From the NCBI GenBank assembly GCA_964604675.1, contig CAZSAT010000048.1:1-47400 (forward strand): DNA of 47,400 nucleotides, given 5' to 3'. Shown here piece by piece: positions 24,822-33,026 of the stretch. Below the pieces are notes generated by a model. It saw only the letters and a program-made list of their open reading frames with translations, was not told where the DNA came from and made no database searches. The stretch is from CAZSAT01 sp964604675 (lineage in GTDB: Bacteria; Myxococcota_A; UBA796; CAJQPC01). The translations under genes were made by a program, and so were the position numbers. Position 1 is the stretch's first letter, and the number at the start of each line of letters is the position of its first letter.

Positions 24822-25607
24822 TCAACGCGCGTCCAGCTCCGCGCAGCAGCGGAAGCCCGTGGAGTAGTCGTGGTAGCTGCGGCTGTGCGCGGTGGTCACG
24901 TACCCACAACCGTCCCCGTTGATGCTCCCGTCGGCGTAGAAGCCCCCACGGAAGGTGCCGTCGGCGTCGTCCACCCACTCGTGCAGGTTGCCGTGCAGGT
25001 CGTGCACGCCGAAGCTGGAGACGCAAGCGGTGAAGGCCCCACCGGCGGCCACCGTCCCGGACTGCTGGTTGATGCCGGGGTCGTTCATGTGCTCGGTGTC
25101 CCAGACGCCGCTCGACGTGCCGAAGTAGTCGGTGACCGGGTGGCCGCCCGCGTAGGCGTCGTTGCACGCACCGGCCACATACTCATCGCCGTACGGCCAC
25201 GTCCACCCGTCCGGACCGCGACAGGCGAGGGTCCACTCCTCGCTGGAGCAGAGGCGCTTGTCCGCAGCCACACACGCGGCGCTGGCCTCGTCCCCCGACA
25301 GGTAGGCCTGCGGCACCAGGCCCTCGCCCGGCGCAGCCCGCACCGTCCTTTCGTCGACTTCCTCGTAGGGGCTCGACGCGCGCCACGCCCCGTCGACCCA
25401 TTCCTCGAGCGTGGCTTCGAAGCGGTCGATGCAGAAGCCGACCACCTCGACCATCCCCTCGGGACAGCGCCCGCCCAGTTGCGCCGTGTCGAGGGGCGCC
25501 TCCGCGTCCGTCCCGACGGCCTCGTCGGTGTCTTCGCCCCACACGCGACCTCCGGCGTCCGTCCGGCCTTGCCACCCACCCCCGCACGCCAGCACCATCC
25601 ACCACAT
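24822..25607 (-). CDS. SUMF1/FGE-domain lipoprotein
   Basis: A 261-residue lipoprotein. The frame is open upstream, but ATG 25607 has a perfect AGGAGG four nt upstream and yields MWWMVLACGGG with a lipobox Cys at residue 8. After an Asp/Thr-rich linker a formylglycine-generating-enzyme-like (SUMF1) domain begins (PEGMVEVVGFCIDRFEATLE). It continues with SGDEASAACVAADKRLCSSE-EWTLACRG and ends with the typical DLHGNLHEWVDD, FRGGFYADG and YHDYSTGFRCCAE. Many bacterial members are not sulfatase modifiers; their binding or enzymatic role is unknown. The paired active-site Cys of true FGE are not evident, so it is probably a non-catalytic or divergent member. Confidence 0.85.
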   Translation of the reverse strand: MWWMVLACGGGWQGRTDAGGRVWGEDTDEAVGTDAEAPLDTAQLGGRCPEGMVEVVGFCIDRFEATLEEWVDGAWRASSPYEEVDERTVRAAPGEGLVPQAYLSGDEASAACVAADKRLCSSEEWTLACRGPDGWTWPYGDEYVAGACNDAYAGGHPVTDYFGTSSGVWDTEHMNDPGINQQSGTVAAGGAFTACVSSFGVHDLHGNLHEWVDDADGTFRGGFYADGSINGDGCGYVTTAHSRSYHDYSTGFRCCAELDAR

Positions 25608-25842
25608 GCGACCTCCTATCCGCCCCGCCGACGCGGCCTCTCCGCGGCTCTCGCCGCCACGTCTCCGCGACGCCCTCGGAGCGCGATCCTGCGGCCCCGG
25701 CCGCACTGCGACGGCAATGCCCCCGGCCTCCAGGAGCGATCCGGGGGATCCATGCCCCGATCCACGACGTAAACTGCCGTAATCACGAACGGCACGCCGC
25801 TTGCTACGCTAGGCGCCGGTTGCTTGTGTCCCAGGAGTCCCG
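25608..25842. promoter_or_regulatory. Divergent intergenic region upstream of TSP3/MYXO-CTERM gene
   Basis: This 235-bp gap separates the SUMF1 lipoprotein from the long calcium-binding gene. Features seen are AGGAGG before the minus-strand ATG, CAGGAG 7 nt before the plus-strand ATG, and a TACGCT hexamer (25807-25812) as a possible plus-strand -10. No conserved operator is recognised and no short gene is supported. Confidence 0.4.
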
Positions 25843-28833
25843 ATGCTCAGCCTGACCCTCGCCGTCGCCCTTGCCGAGGGAACCGAAGAGCTCGGTGATC
25901 GCCACCTCGCCCAGTTCTACAACGAGCAGCAGACCGTGTACGTCGACATCCTCGACTCGGCGGTCGAGGACTTCACGTGGACCGGCGACAGCGCCGTGGA
26001 GGTCTTCGCCCCCGACGGCACCTCGCTCGGCTTCTACTTCGACGGCGACACCATCCCCACCATCACCGACGGCTCCTACCAGGTCCAGCCACAGGCCGTT
26101 CAGGAGAACTGGGACATCACCGTCAACAACGCCATCGACCCCGGGGGCCGGGTCTGGGCGTACCGGTGGCAGCTCGACCAGGAAGAGGGGCTCGGCGTCG
26201 ACAGCTTCGCCGAAGAGTACGCCTTCAACGGCAGCCTCTACGTGGTGGTCGAGGGCGGCTCGTCGTCCTACACACCGGTCATCGAGGTGCTCTTCGACGG
26301 CTTCTCGGGCGCCAACTTCGAGCTCACGGCGAACAGCGAGGGCCACCCCGACGACCCCGGCCGCAGCATCGCCTACGACGGCGTCTCGCCCTACACGCAG
26401 CCGTCACCCGAGTACAAGATCTACCTGAACCCCCCCTCGGACGCGAACTACAGCTGGCTCGAGCCCACCGTGTCCGCGGAGCTCTTCGACGGCGGCGAGA
26501 CCGACTGCGAGGGCCTGGCAGCGGGCCGGACCGGCACCTGGGAGTTCTCGACCGACGTCGAAGGCGTGGTCCACCTGATCTGCGATCTCAACGGCGACGG
26601 CGAGTACGACCGCAGCTCCGACGACGACCTCCACATCCTCGAGGACACCAGCGTGGGGGCCAACAGCCTGTTGTGGGACGGGACCGACAACGACGGCAAC
26701 GACCTCGACCCCGGCGAGTACGAGTGCGTCATCTCGGTGGCCGTCGGCGAGTACCACTACGTGGCCTGGGACGTCGAGACCTCCTTCAGCGGCTTCCGCA
26801 TGTTCGACCTCGACAGCAGCGGCAACCGCACGGGGCTGCCGATGTTCTGGAACGACGAGGAGGTGCAGTCCAACGCCATCACCATGCCCGACGGCGCCAC
26901 GGGCACCGAGTCCCCGGGTGCGGACGGCCTGGACTCCGGCAGCTACACCGACAGCACGGCCGCCAACGACAACGCCCGGTCGTGGGGCAACTGGGAGAAC
27001 GACGGCAAGGGCCAGCAGAGCTGGCTGGACACCTACACGGTGGTCGAAGAGGTGCAGTCCGACCCCATCACGATCACGGTCTACGACCCCGACCTCGACA
27101 GCGACGAAGACGGCATCCTCGACGTCGAGGAGGACTGTGACGAGGGCACCGACCCCGAGGACGAGGACACCGACGGCGACGGCCTCACCGACTACGAGGA
27201 GATCTACGACTACGGCACCGACCCCCTCGACGCAGACACCGACGACGACGGCCTGACCGACGGGGCCGAGGTCATCGATCACGAGACCGACCCCCTCGAC
27301 GACGACACCGACGACGACGACCTCACCGACGGCGACGAGGTGAACACCTACGGATCGGATCCCCTCGACGCAGACACCGACGGCGACGGGCTCGAGGACG
27401 GCGAAGAGGTCATCGTGGTCGGCACCAGCCCCACCGACGAAGACACCGACGACGACGGTCTGGACGACGGCTCCGAGGCCAGCGGCACCACCGACCCGCT
27501 CGATGACGACACCGACGACGACGGCCTGACCGATGGCGAAGAGGTGGTGGTCACGTCCACCGACCCCACGGACGCCGACTCCGACGACGATGGCCTGAGC
27601 GACGGCACCGAAGTGGACGTCACCGAGACCGATCCCAACGACGCCGACACCGACGGCGACGGCCTCGATGACGGCACCGAGGTCAACGACACCGGGACCG
27701 ACCCCAACGACTCGGACTCCGACGGCGACGGGCTGGACGACGGCACCGAGGTCAACGACACGGGGACCGATCCCAACGACTCGGACTCCGACGACGACCT
27801 GCTCGACGACGCCACCGAGGTGGAGGACACCGGGACCGACCCCAACGACGCCGACACCGACGACGACGGTCTCGAAGACGGCGAAGAGGTCCTGGTGACC
27901 GAGACCGATCCGAACGATCCGGACTCCGACGACGACGACCTGAGCGATGGAGACGAGGTCAACGAGCACGGCACCGACCCCAACGACGCCGACACGGATG
28001 ACGGCGGCATCGACGACGGCACCGAGGTCAACCAGGACGGCACCGACCCCAACGACGCCTCCGACGACCTGCTCGACTCCGACGGCGACGGGCTCACCGA
28101 CTGGGTCGAGGAGAACGAGACCAACACGGACCCGAACGACGCCGACTCCGACGACGACGGGCTCACCGACGGCGAGGAGACCGACGAGACGGGCACCGAT
28201 CCGAACGACGCGGACACCGACAACGACGGCCTGGACGACGGCAGCGAGCTCGACGCGGGCAGCGACCCCTTCGACCCGGACACCGACGACGACGGGCTGA
28301 CCGACGGGGAAGAGGTGAACGACTACGGGTCCGACCCCAACGACACCGACACCGACGACGACGGGCTGAGCGACGGCGACGAGGTCGACGAGTGGGGCAC
28401 CGACCCCACCGAGTCCGACACCGACGAGGACGGCCTGGACGACAGCACCGAGATCGAGGAGACCGACACCGACCCGAACGACAGCGACTCCGACGACGAC
28501 GGCCTCGAAGACGGCGAAGAGGTCGACGAGTACGGCTCCGACCCCAACGACAGCGACACCGACAACGACGGCCTCGAAGACGGCGAAGAGGTCGAGGAGT
28601 GGGGTAGCGATCCGACCGACGAGGACACCGACGACGGCGGCGTGCCCGATGGCGAGGAGGTCGAGAACTCCACCAGTCCGCTCGATGGAAGCGACGACTA
28701 CCCGGGTCCGGGCGCCTACATGGGCGGCTGGGCGGCTTGCGGGTGTGCGAGCGCCAGCGCGTCGCCGGCCGGGGTGCTCCCGCTGCTCCTGCTCGTTGGT
28801 CTCGTGGCCCGCCGCCGGGAGACGCGGCGATGA
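25843..28833 (+). CDS. Calcium-binding surface protein with 23 TSP3 repeats and MYXO-CTERM tail
   Basis: A 996-residue exported protein. The signal sequence is short (MLSLTLAVALA). Residues about 12-410 form a beta-rich region with no recognised family, including a FlgD-Ig-like piece (SLLWDGTDNDGNDLDPGEY). Residues about 413-945 are 23 near-perfect 22-24-residue thrombospondin type 3-like units, such as DTDDDGLTDGEEVNDYGSDP, each with an Asp-rich calcium loop. The C-terminus AACGCASASASPAGVLPLL and an Arg cluster (ARRRETRR) form a MYXO-CTERM-type sorting signal, expected to be cleaved near the Cys and anchored at the cell surface. An AGGAG ribosome site precedes the ATG. The stop overlaps the start of the OmpA-family gene (ATGA), so both are probably made in a fixed ratio. 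Confidence 0.93.
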   Translation: MLSLTLAVALAEGTEELGDRHLAQFYNEQQTVYVDILDSAVEDFTWTGDSAVEVFAPDGTSLGFYFDGDTIPTITDGSYQVQPQAVQENWDITVNNAIDPGGRVWAYRWQLDQEEGLGVDSFAEEYAFNGSLYVVVEGGSSSYTPVIEVLFDGFSGANFELTANSEGHPDDPGRSIAYDGVSPYTQPSPEYKIYLNPPSDANYSWLEPTVSAELFDGGETDCEGLAAGRTGTWEFSTDVEGVVHLICDLNGDGEYDRSSDDDLHILEDTSVGANSLLWDGTDNDGNDLDPGEYECVISVAVGEYHYVAWDVETSFSGFRMFDLDSSGNRTGLPMFWNDEEVQSNAITMPDGATGTESPGADGLDSGSYTDSTAANDNARSWGNWENDGKGQQSWLDTYTVVEEVQSDPITITVYDPDLDSDEDGILDVEEDCDEGTDPEDEDTDGDGLTDYEEIYDYGTDPLDADTDDDGLTDGAEVIDHETDPLDDDTDDDDLTDGDEVNTYGSDPLDADTDGDGLEDGEEVIVVGTSPTDEDTDDDGLDDGSEASGTTDPLDDDTDDDGLTDGEEVVVTSTDPTDADSDDDGLSDGTEVDVTETDPNDADTDGDGLDDGTEVNDTGTDPNDSDSDGDGLDDGTEVNDTGTDPNDSDSDDDLLDDATEVEDTGTDPNDADTDDDGLEDGEEVLVTETDPNDPDSDDDDLSDGDEVNEHGTDPNDADTDDGGIDDGTEVNQDGTDPNDASDDLLDSDGDGLTDWVEENETNTDPNDADSDDDGLTDGEETDETGTDPNDADTDNDGLDDGSELDAGSDPFDPDTDDDGLTDGEEVNDYGSDPNDTDTDDDGLSDGDEVDEWGTDPTESDTDEDGLDDSTEIEETDTDPNDSDSDDDGLEDGEEVDEYGSDPNDSDTDNDGLEDGEEVEEWGSDPTDEDTDDGGVPDGEEVENSTSPLDGSDDYPGPGAYMGGWAACGCASASASPAGVLPLLLLVGLVARRRETRR
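27082..28680 (+). repeat. In-gene array of 66-72-bp repeats (TSP3 units)
   Basis: Twenty-three tandem units, each about 66-72 bp, encode Asp-rich calcium loops of the form DTDxDGLxDGxExxxxGTDPxD. Units at 27640-27780 are nearly identical at DNA level. The array is in frame throughout. Confidence 0.92.
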
Positions 28834-30587
28834 TCGCGCTCTTGTTGCCGGCCGTCCTGGCGCAGGCCACGGGCGGCGACGTCCCGTCCATCAACGCGCA
28901 GCTCTTCGACCCCACGATCGACTCGGCCACCTTCTTGTGGGCCGACGACAGCGTGGTGGCGGACTCGGGGGACCTGCGCGGGCGCGTGCTCGCCTCGTGG
29001 GCACACAACCCGCTGGTCTACCTGAACGACGACAACGAGCCCACCGAGCTCGTGGAAGAGCTCCTGATGGCCCACCTGCTCGGCGCCGCGGCCCTGGGCC
29101 CCGTGCGCTTCGGGCTCGACCTGCCGATCACGCTCAGGTCGATCGGCAGCGAGCCTGGCGCCACCGGCACGGGCGACGTGGCCGGCGACATCAAGGTGCG
29201 GGTGGTGGACCGAGCCATCGCTCCGGTCGGCGTAGCGGTGGGTGCCCGGCTCGGACTGCCGACCGCCACCGTGGCGACCACGTCCGAGGGCGGCCTGTCG
29301 TGGGGCGCGCACGCCGTCGTCGACGCGGATCTGGGCGACCACGTGCTCGCGTCCCTGGACATCGGCACCCTCGGGCGGCCGGCGACCGAGCTCGAGAACA
29401 TCACCTGGGACGACCAGCTCGTGGGCATCGCCGCCCTGGGTTGGGAAGCCACCGACGCGGTCGGTGGGAGCCTGGAGATCGCCGGACACGGCACCTACGC
29501 CGCGCTGGGCGACGCCGGCAGCGCGCCCTTCGAAGGGCTCGTCGGCGGCTGGTACCGCCTCGACAACGACTGGGTGGTGCGCGCTGGGCTGGGCACGGGC
29601 CTGAGCGGGGGCATCGCCGCACCTCAAGCCCGGGCGATCCTCGGCATCGGCTACGAACCCCCACGGAACCCGGACACCGACCTCGACGGGCTGGTCGACC
29701 GGCTCGACGACTGCCCGACGAGCGCGGAGGACGCGGATCGCTGGCTGGACGAGGACGGCTGTCCCGAGCCCACCGAGGTCACCTTCAAGTTCGTCGGCCC
29801 CGACGGCGAGACCGTGTACGACGCGGAAGGCACGCTGGGCGGCGACAGCGCGATCCGGGATGGCGAGACCCACCTCCTTCGGGCAGGCGAGCTCGCGATG
29901 CTCGCCGACGCCGAGGGCTACACGCCCCTCGAGGCCACCCTGCGCATCCCTGCTGGGCCGCCGATCGAGCTTCCGATTCGGCTCGACCTCGATCCCCAAC
30001 GCGACCTCCGCGTGCGGGTGCGCAACCAGGACGGCGACCCCCTCGTCGCCACGATCCAGGTCGGACGCGACGAGGTGGTCTCCGACCAGGCCATGTTCGA
30101 GGACGTGGAGGGCGAGGTGTCCGTGGTGGTGCGCGCCGAAGGCCACGCGGTGCTCCGCGAGACCGTCCGCATCCCCCCTGGCGAGCTGCGGGTCCTGGCT
30201 GTGGAGCTGAAGCGGCTCGCGGAGCTCAAGGGGGACCGCATCGAGATCCGGGACTCGGTGTACTTCGAGACCGGCAAGGCCGTGATCAAGCCGGAGAGCT
30301 TCGCGCTCCTGGACGACGTCGCGCGGGTGCTCGTCGAAAACCCCCAGGTGAAGCGGGTACGGGTCGAAGGACACACCGACAGCCGCGGCAGCGACAGCAT
30401 GAACATGGCGCTGTCCAAGCGCCGCGCCAAGGCCGTGCGCACCTACCTGGTGGAGGCCGGGGTCGGCTCGGGCCGCCTGGAGTCCCAGGGCTATGGTGAG
30501 ACGAAGCCCGTCGCAGCAGGAAACGACGAGTCCGCCTGGGCCCAGAACCGGCGTGTGGACTTCTTCGTCACGGACCCAGCGCCGTAG
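28830..30587 (+). CDS. OmpA-family outer-membrane protein
   Basis: A 585-residue protein. The start is the ATG overlapping the previous stop (ATGA), giving a short signal sequence MIALLLPAVLA. Residues about 15-270 look like an outer-membrane beta-barrel (alternating strands, for example VGVAVGARLGLPTATVATTS and IAGHGTYAALGDAGSAPFEG). A TSP3-like linker (DTDLDGLVDRLDDCPTSAED) and beta-sandwich or PEGA-like regions follow. The last 120 residues are a classic OmpA domain: SVYFETGKAVIKPESFALL, VRVEGHTDSRGSDSMNMALS and WAQNRRVDFFV, with the Asp and Arg that bind peptidoglycan. It should link outer membrane and cell wall and may partner the MYXO-CTERM protein. Confidence 0.92.
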   Translation: MIALLLPAVLAQATGGDVPSINAQLFDPTIDSATFLWADDSVVADSGDLRGRVLASWAHNPLVYLNDDNEPTELVEELLMAHLLGAAALGPVRFGLDLPITLRSIGSEPGATGTGDVAGDIKVRVVDRAIAPVGVAVGARLGLPTATVATTSEGGLSWGAHAVVDADLGDHVLASLDIGTLGRPATELENITWDDQLVGIAALGWEATDAVGGSLEIAGHGTYAALGDAGSAPFEGLVGGWYRLDNDWVVRAGLGTGLSGGIAAPQARAILGIGYEPPRNPDTDLDGLVDRLDDCPTSAEDADRWLDEDGCPEPTEVTFKFVGPDGETVYDAEGTLGGDSAIRDGETHLLRAGELAMLADAEGYTPLEATLRIPAGPPIELPIRLDLDPQRDLRVRVRNQDGDPLVATIQVGRDEVVSDQAMFEDVEGEVSVVVRAEGHAVLRETVRIPPGELRVLAVELKRLAELKGDRIEIRDSVYFETGKAVIKPESFALLDDVARVLVENPQVKRVRVEGHTDSRGSDSMNMALSKRRAKAVRTYLVEAGVGSGRLESQGYGETKPVAAGNDESAWAQNRRVDFFVTDPAP

Positions 30588-30596
30588 CGACCCCGG

Positions 30597-30609
30597 TATC
30601 GTCAGGGCC
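30597..30609 (+). promoter_or_regulatory. Leaderless-type -10 TATCGT, 7 nt before TTG
   Basis: TATCGT (30597-30602) lies 7 nt before the TTG at 30610. It is the only start-proximal signal for the membrane-protein operon. No ribosome site is visible. Confidence 0.4.
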
Positions 30610-32109
30610 TTGACCCGGAACACCCGTCGACTCCAGCCCTGGACCGGCCTCGCACTCGCCCTCGGCGCCGCGTGGTTGGTGTGGGTTCGTGCCCAGCTCG
30701 ACCTGTCGGACCATCCAGGCCCGGCGGGCATCCTGGTCCTGCGCGACCTCCTCGCGGGGACCAACGACCAGGGGCTGGCCAGCCAGCTCGGCCGGGTCTT
30801 CAGCGCGGCACTCGGGCCCGTCGCCGCCTTGCATGCCCTGAGCGTCGGGTCCAGCCTGGCCGCCATGACCGGCGCCGGGCTCGCAGCGTGCGCCATCGGT
30901 GGCAGCACAGCCGCCGGTGTGCTGTTGGCGGCCACCTGGTCGCTGACCGCCGGACAGAGCTGGCTCACGGGGCCCGGCACGTTGGCCTGGGGACTGGCCT
31001 GGCTCGGTGTCGGGCTCACGTGGTGGGGGGCGTCGGAGGGCCGACGGGCCGTGGCCGCGCTGGGCGCGGGACTGGTCGTGCTCGCGCTCACCACCAAGGC
31101 CACCGCCGCGCCCGCCCTGGCGTTGCTGCCCCTGTGCGTGCTCTTCGACAGGAACCGCCGCACGCTGCTCCCCCTGCTGATCGGCCTTGCCGTTGGCGCC
31201 GTGGTCGGTGGCCTGTTGGCGCCCGACGGGCTGCCCTGGTTCGAGGGCCGTGGGAACGTCGAACCCGCCGCCGCCGTGCGCTCGCCACACGCGCTCGCGG
31301 CCTGGCGACTTGGCGAGCGAGGCATGCACCAGGGGGCCCTGGCGCTGGCCACCGCGGGGGCGCTGGCGGCGAGCCTGATCCGCCGGAGCGTCACGACCAG
31401 CGCCCTGTTGGCGTTCACACTCCTCTTGTTGGCCGCCATCGGCGTGCTGCGCGGCGACCTCCTGCAGCCCCGCCACCTGATCACGCCGGCCCTGGGCCTG
31501 CTGCTCCTGGTCACCTGCCTTCCACGGCCCGCTCTCTGGCTGCCTCTCCTGGTGCCGCTCGCCGCGCTGGACACGCTGGGCTTCGCCACCGCCTGGCAGG
31601 GCCAGCGGGCGGACCGGATCGCGGTGGAAGGCTTCACACCGCCCGTGCCCGAGGTCTTCGTCGCCCGCCACGCAGCGCTCCCCCAGGGGGTGTTCGGCGC
31701 GGCCAGCCACGAGCTCGCCCTCCAGCTCGCGGCGGCCGGCGAGAGCGCACCCAAGCGGGGCGTCGTCACCGTCCAGATGCAAGACCGGAGGCAAGCCCAC
31801 CTCCACGTCGGTGCGCTGCTGGCCGATCGACCCACGGGCACCCTCACCGCAGCCGCCTGTTGCCGTCACGCGACCGACCTCCGAGCGTGCGCTGCGGCGG
31901 CCGTCGACCAGGCACTCGCGGCGGGCCTGCGGGTGGTCGTCCCACGCCGGACCAACCTCGACGACGCCCGGGAGCAGGCCTTCGCGCAGGGCGTGGCAGA
32001 CGCCCTCCCCGTCACCGGACGCGCCCGGCGAAAGAGCCTGCTCAAGCGCGACGGGGGCGGCGACGGCGCGCTGCCGTGCCGCGGGCTGGACTGGGTGCCG
32101 GATCGCTGA
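30610..32109 (+). CDS. Polytopic membrane protein, GT-C glycosyltransferase-like
   Basis: A 499-residue inner-membrane protein with about nine hydrophobic helices (for example TGLALALGAAWLVWVRAQLD, AVAALGAGLVVLALTTKATA, LLPLLIGLAVGAVVGGLLAP, LLAFTLLLLAAIGVLRGDLL) and a soluble C-terminal region of about 140 residues. The plan resembles GT-C type sugar transferases or dolichyl-phosphate-mannose-like proteins, but the catalytic Asp-x-Asp/Glu near the first loop is not clearly identified, so this is tentative. TTG 30610 is chosen because it falls just after the OmpA gene and after the TATCGT element; the open frame begins inside that gene. It is probably in one operon with the next two genes. 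Confidence 0.65.
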   Translation: MTRNTRRLQPWTGLALALGAAWLVWVRAQLDLSDHPGPAGILVLRDLLAGTNDQGLASQLGRVFSAALGPVAALHALSVGSSLAAMTGAGLAACAIGGSTAAGVLLAATWSLTAGQSWLTGPGTLAWGLAWLGVGLTWWGASEGRRAVAALGAGLVVLALTTKATAAPALALLPLCVLFDRNRRTLLPLLIGLAVGAVVGGLLAPDGLPWFEGRGNVEPAAAVRSPHALAAWRLGERGMHQGALALATAGALAASLIRRSVTTSALLAFTLLLLAAIGVLRGDLLQPRHLITPALGLLLLVTCLPRPALWLPLLVPLAALDTLGFATAWQGQRADRIAVEGFTPPVPEVFVARHAALPQGVFGAASHELALQLAAAGESAPKRGVVTVQMQDRRQAHLHVGALLADRPTGTLTAAACCRHATDLRACAAAAVDQALAAGLRVVVPRRTNLDDAREQAFAQGVADALPVTGRARRKSLLKRDGGGDGALPCRGLDWVPDR

Positions 32110-32123
32110 TCGCGTGGGCGCGC

Positions 32124-32135
32124 TACCCTCCGATC
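32124..32135 (+). promoter_or_regulatory. Leaderless promoter -10 TACCCT
   Basis: TACCCT (32124-32129) is followed by exactly 6 nt and the GTG at 32136. This argues for GTG 32136 rather than the in-frame CTG at 32106 as the start of the next gene. Confidence 0.5.
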
Positions 32136-33026
32136 GTGCCCCTCCCCCGACGCCACGCCCTGACCCTCGCCGCCCTGGCCGTGGCGCTCGGCGTCTCCTG
32201 GTTCCGGGACACCACCCACCGTCACCGTCAAGCCTGGGTGGCCGCTGGCTGGGTGGACGCCGCCGAGCGCATGCAGGCTCGGTGGGCGGGCACCTCCGAG
32301 CCCGATGGGGCCGCCCGTCTCGGCTGGTTCCCCACCCGGAAGGGCTGGGAGGCCTGCCTCGCGCTCACGGCGGACACCGTCGCCTTCACCGACGACGAGA
32401 GCTGCGAACCCAGCGCGCTCGCCGCCCGCCTGTTTCCTCCGACGGGCGCTGTGACCGGCCGCGCGCTGATGCGCGGCGAGGGCCTCGCCCTGTCCGACGA
32501 AGTGACCCTGCTCCCCGTCGTGCTCAGCTGGAACGCGGGCCTCCACCCGGCCAGCCAGCCTCGAGAGGTGCAGCTCCTGTGGGCGTCCGCCGAAGCCGCC
32601 GCACTGGGTCTCCCGCTCGCCGAGGGGGACTCCGAAGCTCGTGCGCTGGAGAGCGCCGCCGTGCTGACGCGCTTCCGGACCGGCCTGGAGGAGCAGTGCG
32701 GTGCCTGTGCCCCGGATGCCCAGCCTCCTACCTTCGACCCGCGTGCGCCGGTCGCCGCTCGAGCCGAGCTGCTCGTGCGGAGCGGCACGCGGGCCGCCAC
32801 CGAGGATCCGCTCGCGGCTGTGGTCGAGACCATTCGCACCCGAGGCACGCTCGACGATGCGGTGTGGTCCACACCCGGCCTGGCCGGCCTGGCCGCGCTG
32901 GAGCTGGGGCGCCGCGGACATCCCGCGGACGGCGACCTGCTCCGTGCGGCCGCCGAGACGGGCCCAGCGGCCGCCGACCGGTTGGCCGCGCGCTACGCCC
33001 TCGATCGCTTCGAGAACGCACCGTGA
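32136..33026 (+). CDS. Membrane-anchored protein of unknown function
   Basis: A 296-residue protein with one N-terminal transmembrane or signal-anchor helix (ALTLAALAVALGVSWF) and a long exported, Ala-rich, mostly helical region. A single short Cys motif (EEQCGACAPDAQ) occurs near the middle. It is not a recognised family. It starts at GTG 32136 after a TACCCT element and ends in GTGA overlapping the next gene, so it is co-transcribed with the two flanking polytopic membrane proteins. It could be an accessory subunit for them. Confidence 0.7.
   Translation: MPLPRRHALTLAALAVALGVSWFRDTTHRHRQAWVAAGWVDAAERMQARWAGTSEPDGAARLGWFPTRKGWEACLALTADTVAFTDDESCEPSALAARLFPPTGAVTGRALMRGEGLALSDEVTLLPVVLSWNAGLHPASQPREVQLLWASAEAAALGLPLAEGDSEARALESAAVLTRFRTGLEEQCGACAPDAQPPTFDPRAPVAARAELLVRSGTRAATEDPLAAVVETIRTRGTLDDAVWSTPGLAGLAALELGRRGHPADGDLLRAAAETGPAAADRLAARYALDRFENAP

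Noticed and set aside
26404..27969. Long minus-strand frame opposite the TSP3 gene
   Set aside because: It is the mirror of the GAC/GGC repeats and reads as Val/Gly monotony. The plus-strand reading has signal peptide, calcium loops and a sorting tail.
27082..28680. Possible CRISPR or mobile repeat array
   Set aside because: The units are in frame, contiguous and encode TSP3-type calcium loops. There are no unique spacers.
32106..32135. A fourth CTGA-type CTG start at 32106
   Set aside because: The frame is open, but a TACCCT element sits exactly 6 nt before GTG 32136, and the protein then starts cleanly before its membrane helix. The CTG is probably coincidental.
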